From contig JAZOQZ010000062.1 in the NCBI GenBank assembly GCA_045656345.1, positions 1 to 64,000 on the forward strand: a stretch of DNA of 64,000 nt. The letters run 5' to 3'. A program made the position numbers and the translations under genes. Positions 6,918 to 15,188 of this stretch are shown here, one piece after another; position 1 is the first letter of the stretch; each line of letters starts with the position of its first letter. The DNA is from SIG452 sp045656345 (GTDB lineage: Bacteria; Bacillota; Clostridia; UMGS1840). The notes beneath the pieces are model-generated. The model searched no databases, was not told where the DNA came from, and saw only the letters and a list, made by a program, of their open reading frames with translations.

Positions 6918-8180
6918 TTAATCCGAAATTTCAGCCTTTTCGATTTTTCCGCCCATTCCTTTGATTTTTTCAACAATATTTTCGTAACCGCGTTCAACGT
7001 GGAAAATATCATAAATTTCAGTGGTTCCTCTTGCCATCAGCCCCGCAATTACCATTGCTGCACCGGCACGCAGGTCGGTGGCTTTTAAGGGAGCAGGGGA
7101 GAGCTCGTCCACACCGGTAATCATTGCCATGTTGCCGCTGACTTTAATATCTGCACCCATTTTCTTTAGTTCTTCGGTGTATTTAAAGCGGGAATCCCAG
7201 ATGGTTTCAGTCACGGTGCTGGTGCCTTCAGACACACACAGTAATGTGGCAATCAGAGGCTGCATATCCGTGGGGAATCCGGGGTAGGGCAGAGTTTTTA
7301 CTACGGTCTTTTTGGGACGTTTTTTGTAGTACACACGGATAGAATCGTCTCCTTCTTCCACACCGATTCCCATTTCGTTTAATTTTGCTGTGAGGCAGTC
7401 TAAGTGACGGGGAATCACGTTTTTGATGAGCACGTCTCCTTTGGTAGCTGCCGCCATCATCATATATGTACCGGCTTCAATCTGGTCGGGAATGATGGAA
7501 TAGATGGAGCCTTTTAATTCTTTCACACCCACAATTTTAATAGTGTCGGTACCGGCACCTTTGATTTTGGCACCCATAGAGTTCAAGAAATTGGCAACGT
7601 CAACAATATGGGGTTCTTTTGCAACGTTTTCAATGATGGTGGTTCCTTTTGCTTTGCAGGCACAAAGCATCACATTGATGGTGGCGCCCACGGAAACCTG
7701 GTCAAAGAACACGGGAGCACCGGTTAAGGCAACAGATTTTGCCACGATGGCTCCTGCCTTCACCTCTGTCTGAACGCCTAACGCCTCAAAGCCTTTTAAG
7801 TGCTGGTCAATGGGGCGGTTTCCCAGATGGCATCCACCGGGAAGGGCAACTTCTGCCTGGTTATATTTTCCTAAAAGCGCACCCAGGAAATAGTAGGAGG
7901 CACGCATTTTTGTTGCCAGTTCATAGGGCACTCTGGTGGTATCCATCTTGGTGGAATCAATATACAGAACGCCGGGTTCCTTGTAATAAACCTCCACGTT
8001 CATCTTTTTTAAAATATTAATCATAATGCGAACGTCGGAAATATCGGGCACATTTTCCAACACACAGGGAGTGTCCGATAAAAGCGCTGCAGGAATCATC
8101 GCAACTGCAACATTTTTTGCTCCGCTGATGACTACTTCACCCGTTAAAGGGTTCCCACCGTTGATGATATATTTTTCCAA
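6918..8180 (-). CDS. murA: UDP-N-acetylglucosamine 1-carboxyvinyltransferase (first copy)
   Basis: Adds enolpyruvate from PEP to UDP-GlcNAc, the first committed step of peptidoglycan synthesis, in the cytosol. The protein has 420 residues. The catalytic cysteine is Cys117 in PGGCHLGNRPIDQH, the fosfomycin target. The substrate lysine is in ISGAKN near the N-terminus. The start is TTG with only a modest ribosome site (AAAGG, 12 nt upstream). It heads a murA-walJ-rlmH operon. A second copy is in the division cluster at 24738-26057; low-GC Gram-positives often carry two. Confidence 0.95.
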   Translation of the reverse strand: MEKYIINGGNPLTGEVVISGAKNVAVAMIPAALLSDTPCVLENVPDISDVRIMINILKKMNVEVYYKEPGVLYIDSTKMDTTRVPYELATKMRASYYFLGALLGKYNQAEVALPGGCHLGNRPIDQHLKGFEALGVQTEVKAGAIVAKSVALTGAPVFFDQVSVGATINVMLCACKAKGTTIIENVAKEPHIVDVANFLNSMGAKIKGAGTDTIKIVGVKELKGSIYSIIPDQIEAGTYMMMAAATKGDVLIKNVIPRHLDCLTAKLNEMGIGVEEGDDSIRVYYKKRPKKTVVKTLPYPGFPTDMQPLIATLLCVSEGTSTVTETIWDSRFKYTEELKKMGADIKVSGNMAMITGVDELSPAPLKATDLRAGAAMVIAGLMARGTTEIYDIFHVERGYENIVEKIKGMGGKIEKAEISD

Positions 8181-8209
8181 GGTTTTGTCACGCCTTTCGT
8201 CTATGGTAA

Positions 8210-8345
8210 TTCCCGAAAATCTCGGGCTAAAATACTCTTAGCTTATTATAACATATCCTTCCTAAAAAATAAAGACTTTTTTGCACATTTTTTTATTTTT
8301 ATGTGCTTTTCGTCAAAAAACATTTTTTTGATGAAAAACTTCTGA
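8210..8345. other. Hairpin-rich divergent region between murA1 and dacF
   Basis: Three inverted repeats were seen: CCCGA/TCGGG in the murA1 leader (about 8210-8226), GCACAT/ATGTGC (8283-8306), and a long A/T stem GTCAAAAAA/TTTTTTGAT (about 8311-8333). No gene is visible. Confidence 0.4.
8245..8273 (-). promoter_or_regulatory. Candidate promoter of murA1-walJ-rlmH
   Basis: Minus strand: TTTATT, 17 nt, TATAAT. The -10 is perfect and the -35 weak. Confidence 0.4.
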
Positions 8346-8363
8346 AAAAATTTGTCAATTTTG

Positions 8364-8392
8364 TTGCAAATCATAGCGGATTGTGCTATACT
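8364..8392 (+). promoter_or_regulatory. Promoter of dacF
   Basis: TTGCAA, 17-nt spacer, TATACT, about 48 bp before the GTG start. Confidence 0.7.
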
Positions 8393-8439
8393 GTATAATA
8401 ACGTATTATGTGAAAAAAATAATTTGATGGAGAACGAAT

Positions 8440-9702
8440 GTGAAACGATTAATCAGTTTGATATTATGCTTTGTATTAACCTGCTCTGTGGCACTGGCAG
8501 CAAATCCCATGCCGGAATTTGAAATTATGTCTCAGAGTGCTGTGGTGATAGAAGCAGAAACAGGTCAGGTGCTTTATAACCGCGGAATGAATGACAAACA
8601 GTATCCTGCCAGCATTACCAAGGTAATGACGGCGCTGGTTGCATTGGAGCACGGAGATTTAAACGATGTGATCACCGTGAGTGATCACGCTGTTACTTCC
8701 GTGCAGGGAACCAGCCACATTGCTTTGTCTTCCGGGGAGGTGCTGACTTTGGAAGAAGCACTGTATGGGATGATGCTGGCATCAGCCAATGACTGTTCGG
8801 TTGCCATTGCGGAAAACGTGGGCGGCAGCGAAGAAGCTTTCGTGAAAATGATGAACGAAAAGGCGCAGGAGTTAGGCGCAAAAAATACTAATTTTGTGAA
8901 TCCGCACGGCCTTCACGATGTGAATCATTACACCACTGCTTATGATATGGCGTTAATTACCAGAGAAGCAATGAAACATCCCGATTTTGTGAGAATTGCA
9001 GGCGCAAGAACATACACCATGTCTGCCACAAACAAGCAGGGCGAAGAGCGCACACATTCCAATCAGAATCTGATGCTTCATCCGGGAAAATATTACTATG
9101 AGTATGCCCGATTCGGCAAAAACGGATTTACCACCCCTGCCCAGAATACCATGGTTGTGGAAGCAAAACGGGGCAGCATGGAACTTATTTGTGTGGTAAT
9201 GCGTTGTGCAGATGGTTATCAGAAATATGTGGAAGCGGCACAACTTTTGGATTTTTGTTACGATAATTTCTATAAAACCAAAATCGATAACGGACTTTTA
9301 AAGCCGCCTTCTGCCAAACTTTCCGGCACCTTTGGAACAGTTGGTCAGGTGGACTTTCAGTTAGACGGTGATGTTGCGGTCATGCTCCCCAACGGCGTTG
9401 GAACAGACAGTTTGGAATTTACTTATGATGTTAATCCCAGTTATCAAAGGGCTTCGGAATATAAAGCTCATGTGACAGTTTCTGCTGACGGCGAAGAGCT
9501 TTTCCGGATTCCGATGAAGGGGACCGGCAGAGAAACAATCACCTTCTATAATGTTTTAAAAACAATTTTCTGGATTGTTCTGGCAGTGGTGCTGTTTTTC
9601 GTGTCTGTTGTGGTTTACTTTATTGTGGATGCAGAACGCAAGAAAAAACAGCGCCGGAAAGCAAAATTCCGTCGGGCACTCCGTATCAAAAAAGATATTT
9701 AA
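8440..9702 (+). CDS. dacF: D-alanyl-D-alanine carboxypeptidase (DacF/PBP5 type)
   Basis: Low-molecular-weight penicillin-binding protein that trims the terminal D-Ala of peptidoglycan stem peptides outside the membrane. Residues 1-20 are a signal peptide. Active-site motifs are S58-I-T-K61 and S115-A-N. The third motif, normally KTG, reads K227-N-G (followed by FTTPAQN), a one-base change from ACC to AAC. After the peptidase domain come a PBP5-C-like beta domain and a C-terminal hydrophobic helix (near 383-403) with a very basic tail. GTG start, TGGAG 7 nt upstream. Whether the KNG variant is fully active cannot be told from sequence. Confidence 0.93.
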   Translation: MKRLISLILCFVLTCSVALAANPMPEFEIMSQSAVVIEAETGQVLYNRGMNDKQYPASITKVMTALVALEHGDLNDVITVSDHAVTSVQGTSHIALSSGEVLTLEEALYGMMLASANDCSVAIAENVGGSEEAFVKMMNEKAQELGAKNTNFVNPHGLHDVNHYTTAYDMALITREAMKHPDFVRIAGARTYTMSATNKQGEERTHSNQNLMLHPGKYYYEYARFGKNGFTTPAQNTMVVEAKRGSMELICVVMRCADGYQKYVEAAQLLDFCYDNFYKTKIDNGLLKPPSAKLSGTFGTVGQVDFQLDGDVAVMLPNGVGTDSLEFTYDVNPSYQRASEYKAHVTVSADGEELFRIPMKGTGRETITFYNVLKTIFWIVLAVVLFFVSVVVYFIVDAERKKKQRRKAKFRRALRIKKDI

Positions 9703-9790
9703 GAGCAGTCTGCTTTACAAAAATACAAAAAAATAAAATAATATACATTGCATCCGCGAAGGCGGAGCAGTAGTGAAAGGAAAAAACGCG

Positions 9791-10561
9791 ATGATTTTAG
9801 CGATTGACGTGGGTAACTCCAACATTGTGATTGGCGCTATCCATCAGGATGAGGTGCGTTTTGTATCCAGGATGGCAACTGAACGGTGCCGTACCGAGGA
9901 TCAGTATGCAATCTACTTCCGTGAAATTTTGCGTCTTTATCAGATGGAAGAAACTTCCTTTGAAGGCGGCATTATTTCCAGTGTGGTACCTCCTGTGACC
10001 AATGTGATTGCCAAAGCAGTTTCCAAACTGATTGGTAAAGAACCCCTGATTGTTGGACCCGGAATTAAAACGGGGCTCAACATTCTGATTGACAACCCCT
10101 CTCAGTTGGGGTCAGACATTGTGGTGGACAATGTGGCAGCCAGACACCTTTATAAAACTGCCTTGATTGTGATTGATATGGGAACAGCCACCACCATTTC
10201 TGCAACTGATGAAAAAGGGAACATCCGCGGCGGAGCCATTGCTCCCGGTGTGGGTATTTCCTTAAATGCCTTGACTCAGAACACAGCTCAGCTTCAGGGC
10301 ATCAATTTAGAAAATCCCAAAAAAGTGATTGGAACCAATACCGTGGATTCTATGAAAGCGGGGTTGGTGTTCGGATGGGCTTCCATGATTGACGGTATGA
10401 TTGACCGTATTTTAGAAGAACTTGGCACGCCTGCCACTGTGGTTGCCACAGGTGGACATGCCAAAACGATTATTCCTTATTGCAGAAGAAAAATCGTCTA
10501 TCAGGAAAACCTGTTGATGACAGGACTCAATTTGGTGTATCAGATGAATAAGAAGTCTTAA
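9791..10561 (+). CDS. coaX: Type III pantothenate kinase
   Basis: Phosphorylates pantothenate, the first step of coenzyme A synthesis. CoaX belongs to the ASKHA fold: the phosphate-binding loop DVGNSN is at the N-terminus, DMGTATT in the second half, and QLGSDIVVDNVAA fits the GxDR-like dimer segment. I choose the ATG at 9791 (256 residues, MILAIDVGNSN) because homologues begin there and AAAGGA lies 9 nt upstream; the GTG six codons earlier overlaps that ribosome site. The ECF S-component gene follows after 16 bp. No terminator separates it from dacF, so co-transcription is possible. Confidence 0.95.
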   Translation: MILAIDVGNSNIVIGAIHQDEVRFVSRMATERCRTEDQYAIYFREILRLYQMEETSFEGGIISSVVPPVTNVIAKAVSKLIGKEPLIVGPGIKTGLNILIDNPSQLGSDIVVDNVAARHLYKTALIVIDMGTATTISATDEKGNIRGGAIAPGVGISLNALTQNTAQLQGINLENPKKVIGTNTVDSMKAGLVFGWASMIDGMIDRILEELGTPATVVATGGHAKTIIPYCRRKIVYQENLLMTGLNLVYQMNKKS

Positions 10562-10577
10562 TTTTGGGAGGAAAAAA

Positions 10578-11174
10578 ATGAAAAGTGAAAGATTGAATAC
10601 AGTTGTTATTTTAGCATTATTTATTGCGATTGAAGCAATTTTTGCATTTACTGCATTGGGCTCCATTCCTATGGGCCCCGGAATTGTTGCTACCCTGGCA
10701 CATATTCCCCCGTTGATTGCAGCACTTGTTTTGGGTTACAAAAAAGGGCTGTTTATGGGCGGCGTTATGGGAGTGTTCTCCCTGATTGTGTTTTCTACCT
10801 CGTTGCTGGCAAGTCCGTCCGCTTTTGCGTTTACACCAATTGCACCAAACGGTAATTTCCTCAGCCTTGTGATATGTGTTGTGCCAAGAATTTTATTCCC
10901 TGCGATTGGTGTTTTTTGTTACAGTCTTTGCAGAAAGAAGATGAATGCTTCGCTTTCAGCAGGAATTGCAGGAGCAGTGGCGAGCTTGATGCATTCGTTT
11001 ATGGTGTTATCCCTTATTTATATTTGTTTTTATGGACATACTGCAGTTGGAAAAGACTATGTGGCTTTGATGATTACCTGGGGTGGTGTCAATGCAGTGC
11101 TTGAAATTGTGATTGCGGCTGTTGTATGTGCAGGGATTGTTCCTGTGATGGAGAAAATCGTAAAGAAAAAATAA
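10578..11174 (+). CDS. ECF transporter S component, probably for pantothenate
   Basis: Integral membrane protein of 198 residues with about six hydrophobic segments. The opening helix leads into FTALGSIPMGPGIVATLAHIPPLIAALVLG, typical of energy-coupling-factor substrate-binding S components. These capture a vitamin and share a common EcfA/A'/T module, which is not in this window. Substrate is inferred from context: it directly follows pantothenate kinase with a good ribosome site (GGGAGG), suggesting uptake of pantothenate or a precursor. No substrate-defining residue is claimed. Confidence 0.8.
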   Translation: MKSERLNTVVILALFIAIEAIFAFTALGSIPMGPGIVATLAHIPPLIAALVLGYKKGLFMGGVMGVFSLIVFSTSLLASPSAFAFTPIAPNGNFLSLVICVVPRILFPAIGVFCYSLCRKKMNASLSAGIAGAVASLMHSFMVLSLIYICFYGHTAVGKDYVALMITWGGVNAVLEIVIAAVVCAGIVPVMEKIVKKK

Positions 11175-11193
11175 CCAAGAAAGAGGGCTTTCA

Positions 11194-11859
11194 TTGAAAA
11201 AAAATAGAAGAAAAAAATTCCGTTGGATAGCCCTTTGTGTGATTGGCGTTCCGATAATCGTGGTGTTGTTTTATTGGTTGACCAATTTGTTCACTGGGCT
11301 GACTCCTGATGATATTTTGAGGTTTGCCGGGGAAAATGTTGTGATTGAAGTAATCCTGGTGTTGTTGCTTTATGCTGTAAAATCGGTATTGTTTTTTATT
11401 CCCGTGATGTTTTTATATATGTTGACAGGGAATTTGTTTCCGCCGGTATACAGTATTTTTATCAATATCATCGGACTTTCCATCACCATGTCTCTCACCT
11501 TCTGGTTAGGGAAAAAACTTGGAAAAAACTTTGTAAAGAAAATGATTCGTAAGTCTCCCAAGGTGCAACGCTTTATGGAGAACAGCGATAAAAGTCAGGT
11601 GACCTTGTTTGCTCTTCGGGCGTCCAATATTTTCCCTGTGGAATTGATTTCACTGGTTTGTGGATGCACCGGTTACCGTTACTGGAGCTTTCTGGGGTTG
11701 TCTCTTCTGGCAATGGTGCCCAGTTTGATTCCCTTTACTTTGATGGGAGATTCCTTAAAAGACCCCTTATCTCCGGGATTTTTAATTCCTTTCGGAGTTG
11801 TTCTGGCGATGATGTTGGGCTCTCTGATTGTTTATAAAATGAAGCATAAAGATGAATAA
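11194..11859 (+). CDS. VTT-domain (TVP38/TMEM64, DedA-like) membrane protein
   Basis: Predicted multi-pass membrane protein of 221 residues. A basic N-terminus is followed by a hydrophobic helix, then the VTT core: the re-entrant FFIPVMFLYMLTGNLFPP, then FWLGKKLGKNFVKKM and FALRASNIFPVELISLVCG. DedA/VTT proteins are associated with membrane-lipid flipping and proton-motive-force maintenance; the specific role here is unknown. TTG start with GAGGG upstream, 19 bp after the ECF gene, so it is the last gene of the coaX operon. A strong terminator overlaps its stop. Confidence 0.82.
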   Translation: MKKNRRKKFRWIALCVIGVPIIVVLFYWLTNLFTGLTPDDILRFAGENVVIEVILVLLLYAVKSVLFFIPVMFLYMLTGNLFPPVYSIFINIIGLSITMSLTFWLGKKLGKNFVKKMIRKSPKVQRFMENSDKSQVTLFALRASNIFPVELISLVCGCTGYRYWSFLGLSLLAMVPSLIPFTLMGDSLKDPLSPGFLIPFGVVLAMMLGSLIVYKMKHKDE

Positions 11860-11896
11860 AAAAAGGCTATGACATCTTGTCATAGCCTTTTTTTTT
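11858..11896. terminator. Bidirectional terminator
   Basis: Long stem AAAAAGGCTATGACA/TGTCATAGCCTTTTT with a 3-nt loop and A/T runs on both sides. It ends the plus-strand coaX operon and the minus-strand spoIIM-nif3-phosphodiesterase operon. Confidence 0.9.
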
Positions 11897-11899
11897 GCG

Positions 11900-12391
11900 C
11901 TAAAACGGAGAGGGAAGTTCGATATTGCAGTAATGCAGTTTTCCGTCTTCGATTTCAATCACACCGTAAGAAGGGTTTCCTGTTTTGGGGCGTGAGATAC
12001 TACCCGGATTTGCCAGAATTTTCCCTGAAAAATGTTCCACCTCGGCAACGTGGGTATGTCCGAACAGAATTAAATCAGCAGATTCTGCTTTAGGAATACT
12101 TTTTAAGGGAGTGCTGTCCCAGTTAGTAAGATAGTAATGCCCATGGGTGATAAAAATTTTTTTGCCACCGACGTTCAGTAGCTTTTCATTGGGATACAAG
12201 CCGGAATAATCGTTGTTTCCCTGTACGCCGTAAATGGGAAAATCAAAGAAGTTGTCTTCTAAAAACTGAATGTCATGATTGACATCTCCTAAGTGAATCA
12301 CACCGGTAACGCCGTACGTGTTTTCAATAATTTGTTTCATCGTTTTCACGTCCCTGTGGGAATCGGAAAACACTAAAATACGTTCCATCAT
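11900..12391 (-). CDS. YfcE/MJ0936-type metallophosphoesterase
   Basis: Calcineurin-like phosphoesterase of 163 residues. All metal-binding blocks are present: FSDSHRD at the N-terminus, HLGDV, GNND, THGHY and GHTH, followed by NPGS. Family members hydrolyse model phosphodiesters; the natural substrate is unknown. Two consecutive ATG codons follow AAGGTG, and either could start the protein. It lies 9 bp after the nif3-like gene in the same transcription unit. Confidence 0.9.
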   Translation of the reverse strand: MMERILVFSDSHRDVKTMKQIIENTYGVTGVIHLGDVNHDIQFLEDNFFDFPIYGVQGNNDYSGLYPNEKLLNVGGKKIFITHGHYYLTNWDSTPLKSIPKAESADLILFGHTHVAEVEHFSGKILANPGSISRPKTGNPSYGVIEIEDGKLHYCNIELPSPF

Positions 12392-12400
12392 AGTTACACC

Positions 12401-13153
12401 TTAAATCGTTTGATAAAATCCACGATACACTTCGTAGTTCACCACTTCCAAAGAAAGTTCTTCCAAAAGGGCACGAATCTTTTTTAAAGCAGGATTTTCA
12501 GTTTCAAAGTGGCCTGCTGTAATCATACAAAGGCCAAGACTTTCTGCCAGCTGGTATTCGTGGTATTTCGCTTCCCCTGTGAGAAACACATCGCAGTCTT
12601 TGACCAGCGATATCAAACTGCCGCCACTGCCGCCAATCACTGCAACGGTTGTTACCGTGCGATTCGGATCGCCTGTGTAGTTTACATACGGCACCTTCAG
12701 AACATCTTTCACTAAGGTAATAAAATCCCGAAGACACATTGGTTCTTTCAGTCTTCCTTTGCGACAAATAACAGGTTCGTCCACGTGATAGTCCAAAAGC
12801 CCCAGCAGTTCACACAGCATATCATTCACACCGCCTTGGCAACTGTCAAAATTGGTATGCATGGAATACACAGCAATCTTGTGGGAAATCAGTCTGGCAA
12901 TCTGGCTACCTTTTTCTGTTTCTAAATTGATAGAAGATAATCCGCCCATAATAAACGGATGGTGGGAGACAATCAGATTGCAACCATTTTGTACAGCGCA
13001 GTCAATTACCCGGTCGGTAATATCCAACGCCACATAACATTTGGTGATATCCCAATCAGGATGACCCACCATCAGCCCCACATTGTCCCAATCCTCTTTG
13101 AGGCAGGGAGGAGCAAATTCTTCCAGTTTATGAATAATTGTTTGTAATTTCAT
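12401..13153 (-). CDS. Nif3-like dinuclear metal centre protein (YbgI/YqfO family)
   Basis: Member of the GTP cyclohydrolase 1 type 2/NIF3 family, 250 residues. Metal-binding segments are visible: LIVSHHPFI near residue 68, MHTNFDS, GEAKYHEY and TAGHFETE. Members form toroidal hexamers with two metals per subunit; the cellular function is unsettled. The start at 13153 (MKLQTIIHKLEEFAPP) fits homologues and has GGAAG upstream; earlier in-frame codons are unlikely to be translated. This is the short form, without the PII-like insert of some Bacillus proteins. It sits between spoIIM and the phosphoesterase gene. Confidence 0.92.
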   Translation of the reverse strand: MKLQTIIHKLEEFAPPCLKEDWDNVGLMVGHPDWDITKCYVALDITDRVIDCAVQNGCNLIVSHHPFIMGGLSSINLETEKGSQIARLISHKIAVYSMHTNFDSCQGGVNDMLCELLGLLDYHVDEPVICRKGRLKEPMCLRDFITLVKDVLKVPYVNYTGDPNRTVTTVAVIGGSGGSLISLVKDCDVFLTGEAKYHEYQLAESLGLCMITAGHFETENPALKKIRALLEELSLEVVNYEVYRGFYQTI

Positions 13154-13220
13154 CTGTTCACTTCCTTTTTTGAAGCTTTTCTTCATTATATCCCAAAAGG
13201 AAGGGCTTGTCAATTGTTTT

Positions 13221-13832
13221 TCACAGGAATAAATAATTGGCAAGAGGCGGAAGCAGAATAAATTTTACAAATACTCCCACAGAAACACTCAGCAGAGTTC
13301 CTAAGGTAACAAGCACTATGCCAGTAAGTTCTTCCCAAAGATTTTGTCTTGCCGGTGGTCTGTGAAGAGCACATCCCCACAAAAAACGGTTTACCGCCAG
13401 GCTTTTCGTGCTCAGCACAACGAGAGTCGGCAAAAACAACAACAGAGTGGGAAGCAAAAAGAAACCACCCAAAAAGAACCCTTTTACAGAAAAACATTTT
13501 ACCAAAAACGTGAGGAAAAATCCGGAGGTGAATCCCCATTTGAATACCAGAAATCCTGTGGGCAAAAATCCAAACAGAAATAAGGAACAAAGAGCGATGC
13601 AAAGGTAGGGAAAGAGTTCTTCAAAAAGCATCAGCTGAAAACTTAATTCGCTTGCTTTTGCTTCTTTGATAAACTGCTCTGCTTGTTCTTCTGCTATAGA
13701 AAAATCAGCGGAAGAAATCAGGTTTGCATAAAAGCATCCTGTTAAAAAACCGGCAAAGATCACAGCAAGGAGTAACAGATAAAGGAATCGTTGCTCTTTT
13801 AGATGACAATAGATTTTTCGAAATAGAAACAA
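13221..13832 (-). CDS. spoIIM: Stage II sporulation protein M-like membrane protein
   Basis: Polytopic membrane protein of 203 residues with four to five hydrophobic segments, in the pattern of SpoIIM (DUF95): LLLLAVIFAGFLTGCF, an extracellular stretch, then FPYLCIALCSLFLFGFLP, GFFLGGFFLLPTLLL and a last helix near the C-terminus. In Bacillus SpoIIM works with SpoIID and SpoIIP in septal peptidoglycan removal during engulfment. The start is the TTG at 13832, with AGGAGG 9 nt upstream; the frame is open further upstream without a ribosome site. Identification rests on topology, length and a few motifs, so it is less certain than its neighbours. Confidence 0.6.
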   Translation of the reverse strand: MFLFRKIYCHLKEQRFLYLLLLAVIFAGFLTGCFYANLISSADFSIAEEQAEQFIKEAKASELSFQLMLFEELFPYLCIALCSLFLFGFLPTGFLVFKWGFTSGFFLTFLVKCFSVKGFFLGGFFLLPTLLLFLPTLVVLSTKSLAVNRFLWGCALHRPPARQNLWEELTGIVLVTLGTLLSVSVGVFVKFILLPPLANYLFL

Positions 13833-13923
13833 GGTTTTATTCCTCCTGCAAAAGAAGTTTGCTTTAATATATGAAAGCCTTTTCGCAAAAAGAATAAACT
13901 TTATCAAAAAAATGAAAAAACAA

Positions 13924-13952
13924 TTGACAAAAGATAAAATTTTTGGTACAAT
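13924..13952 (+). promoter_or_regulatory. Strong promoter of the lactate/malate dehydrogenase gene
   Basis: TTGACA, 17 nt, TACAAT; 72 bp of leader before the ATG. No obvious Rex site was seen in the leader. Confidence 0.85.
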
Positions 13953-14024
13953 GATGTTACTAGAATAAAATGGGTAAAAATCGAAGTTTTACTCAGACAT
14001 AATAGCGGAAAAGAGGTTAAAATT

Positions 14025-14972
14025 ATGGGTACTTCCAAGAAAAAAGTTACAATTGTCGGAGCAGGTTTTGTAGGTGCTTCCATTGCTTATACCATCGCTG
14101 CAAGAAACCTTGCGCACGAAATGGTTTTAATTGATGTAAATAAAGAAAAAGCATACGGTGAAGCACTGGATATTTCTCACGCTTGTCCCGTATTCGGTTC
14201 TATGAAAATCACCGCTGGTGATTACGCTGACGTAAAAGACAGTGACGTTATCATCATCACTGCAGGTGTAAACAGAAAACCCGGCGAAACCAGAATGGAC
14301 TTAGCTTGCAAAAACGTTGCAATTATGAAAAGCATCGTTGGCGATATCATGAAACATTACAACGGCGGTATTTTTGTAATCGTTTCCAACCCTGTTGACG
14401 TGCTGACCACTTTAGTTCAGAAATGGACCGGTCTGCCCGCAGGCAAAGTTATCGGTTCCGGTACTTATTTAGATACCATCCGTCTGCAGCAGAAACTGTA
14501 TGATTTATTTGATATGAACGTTAAAAACATTCATGCAATGATGATTGGTGAACACGGCGAAACTCAGTTCCCCTACTGGAGCCATGCTACCATCGCAGGT
14601 GAATCTATCTTAAACTTAAACACCATTCACGGCCATCCTTTAACTGACGAAGAAAAAGCTCAGATTAAAGAAGAAGTGAAATTAGGCGGTGCTGCTATCA
14701 TCAAAAACAAAGGTGCTACCTATTTTGGCGTTGCAAGTTCTGTAAGTGATATTACCGATGCTATCTTAAACGGTAAAGACAGAGTGCTTCCCGTAAGCAT
14801 TAATAAAGAAGAACTCTATGGCTTCACTAATGTTGCTGTAAGTATGCCCAGAATCGTAAGCAGTGAAGGTGTTGAACTGGATATTCCCGTAGTTCTTTCT
14901 CCCGAAGAAGAAGAACTGATGAAGAAATCCGTGGAAAATGTATATAACATCACCAAAGAATTCATTGACTAA
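14025..14972 (+). CDS. L-lactate/malate dehydrogenase family; residue choice predicts malate dehydrogenase
   Basis: NAD-dependent 2-hydroxyacid dehydrogenase of 315 residues. It has the Rossmann motif GAGFVGAS, the aspartate after strand 2 (LIDVNKEKA, favouring NAD), the substrate arginine in GETR (Arg90), catalytic Asp150 (GTYLDTIR) with Arg153, and His177 (IGEHGET). Overall it looks like bacterial LDH. The specificity residue equivalent to Gln102 of Bacillus LDH is Arg84 (GVNRKPGETR), the residue that selects oxaloacetate in malate dehydrogenases. I therefore infer malate dehydrogenase activity of LDH-like origin; lactate dehydrogenase remains the automatic family name. Single-gene unit with its own promoter and terminator. 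Confidence 0.9.
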   Translation: MGTSKKKVTIVGAGFVGASIAYTIAARNLAHEMVLIDVNKEKAYGEALDISHACPVFGSMKITAGDYADVKDSDVIIITAGVNRKPGETRMDLACKNVAIMKSIVGDIMKHYNGGIFVIVSNPVDVLTTLVQKWTGLPAGKVIGSGTYLDTIRLQQKLYDLFDMNVKNIHAMMIGEHGETQFPYWSHATIAGESILNLNTIHGHPLTDEEKAQIKEEVKLGGAAIIKNKGATYFGVASSVSDITDAILNGKDRVLPVSINKEELYGFTNVAVSMPRIVSSEGVELDIPVVLSPEEEELMKKSVENVYNITKEFID

Positions 14973-14990
14973 GACTCGATAAAAGAACTT

Positions 14991-15050
14991 AGACCGCAAA
15001 AGGCATAGGATTAATTCTATGCCTTTTTGTTTTATAAGGTGAAAATTGTT
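14991..15050 (+). terminator. Terminator, first copy of a 60-bp direct repeat
   Basis: Hairpin AAAAGGCATAG/CTATGCCTTTTT with T-run, 18 bp after the dehydrogenase stop. The 60-bp segment recurs at 15189-15248 with one mismatch (TTAATT versus TTGATT in the loop). Confidence 0.88.
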
Positions 15051-15054
15051 TGCA

Positions 15055-15178
15055 ACAATTTTGATCAGAATGCCTTTTGCTATCCGCAAACCTCACCTCT
15101 CGGCGTACCGATGTACGCCTTCGGGTAACCCTTCGGTTTGGTTTGCGAATTCTAAGTCCTTTTCTCATCGTCTGAAAA
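15055..15178. repeat. Three-way-junction intergenic repeat, copy C
   Basis: Diverged member of the family at 1650 and 5456. The GCAAACC/GGTTTGC stem encloses hairpins GGCGTAC/GTACGCC (loop CGAT) and AACC/GGTT (loop CTTC). The core matches copies A and B (TCCG...AAACCTCA, CTCGGCGTAC, GCGAATTCT). The outer ends are degenerate, so the limits are approximate. Confidence 0.7.
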
Positions 15179-15188
15179 TTAAAAACAT

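Noticed and set aside
13833..13907. Upstream extension of the SpoIIM-like protein, and a sigma-E-like -10 (CATATATT) in this segment
   Set aside because: There is no ribosome site for the extension, while AGGAGG precedes the TTG at 13832. The sigma-E -10 lacks a matching -35, so it was not annotated.
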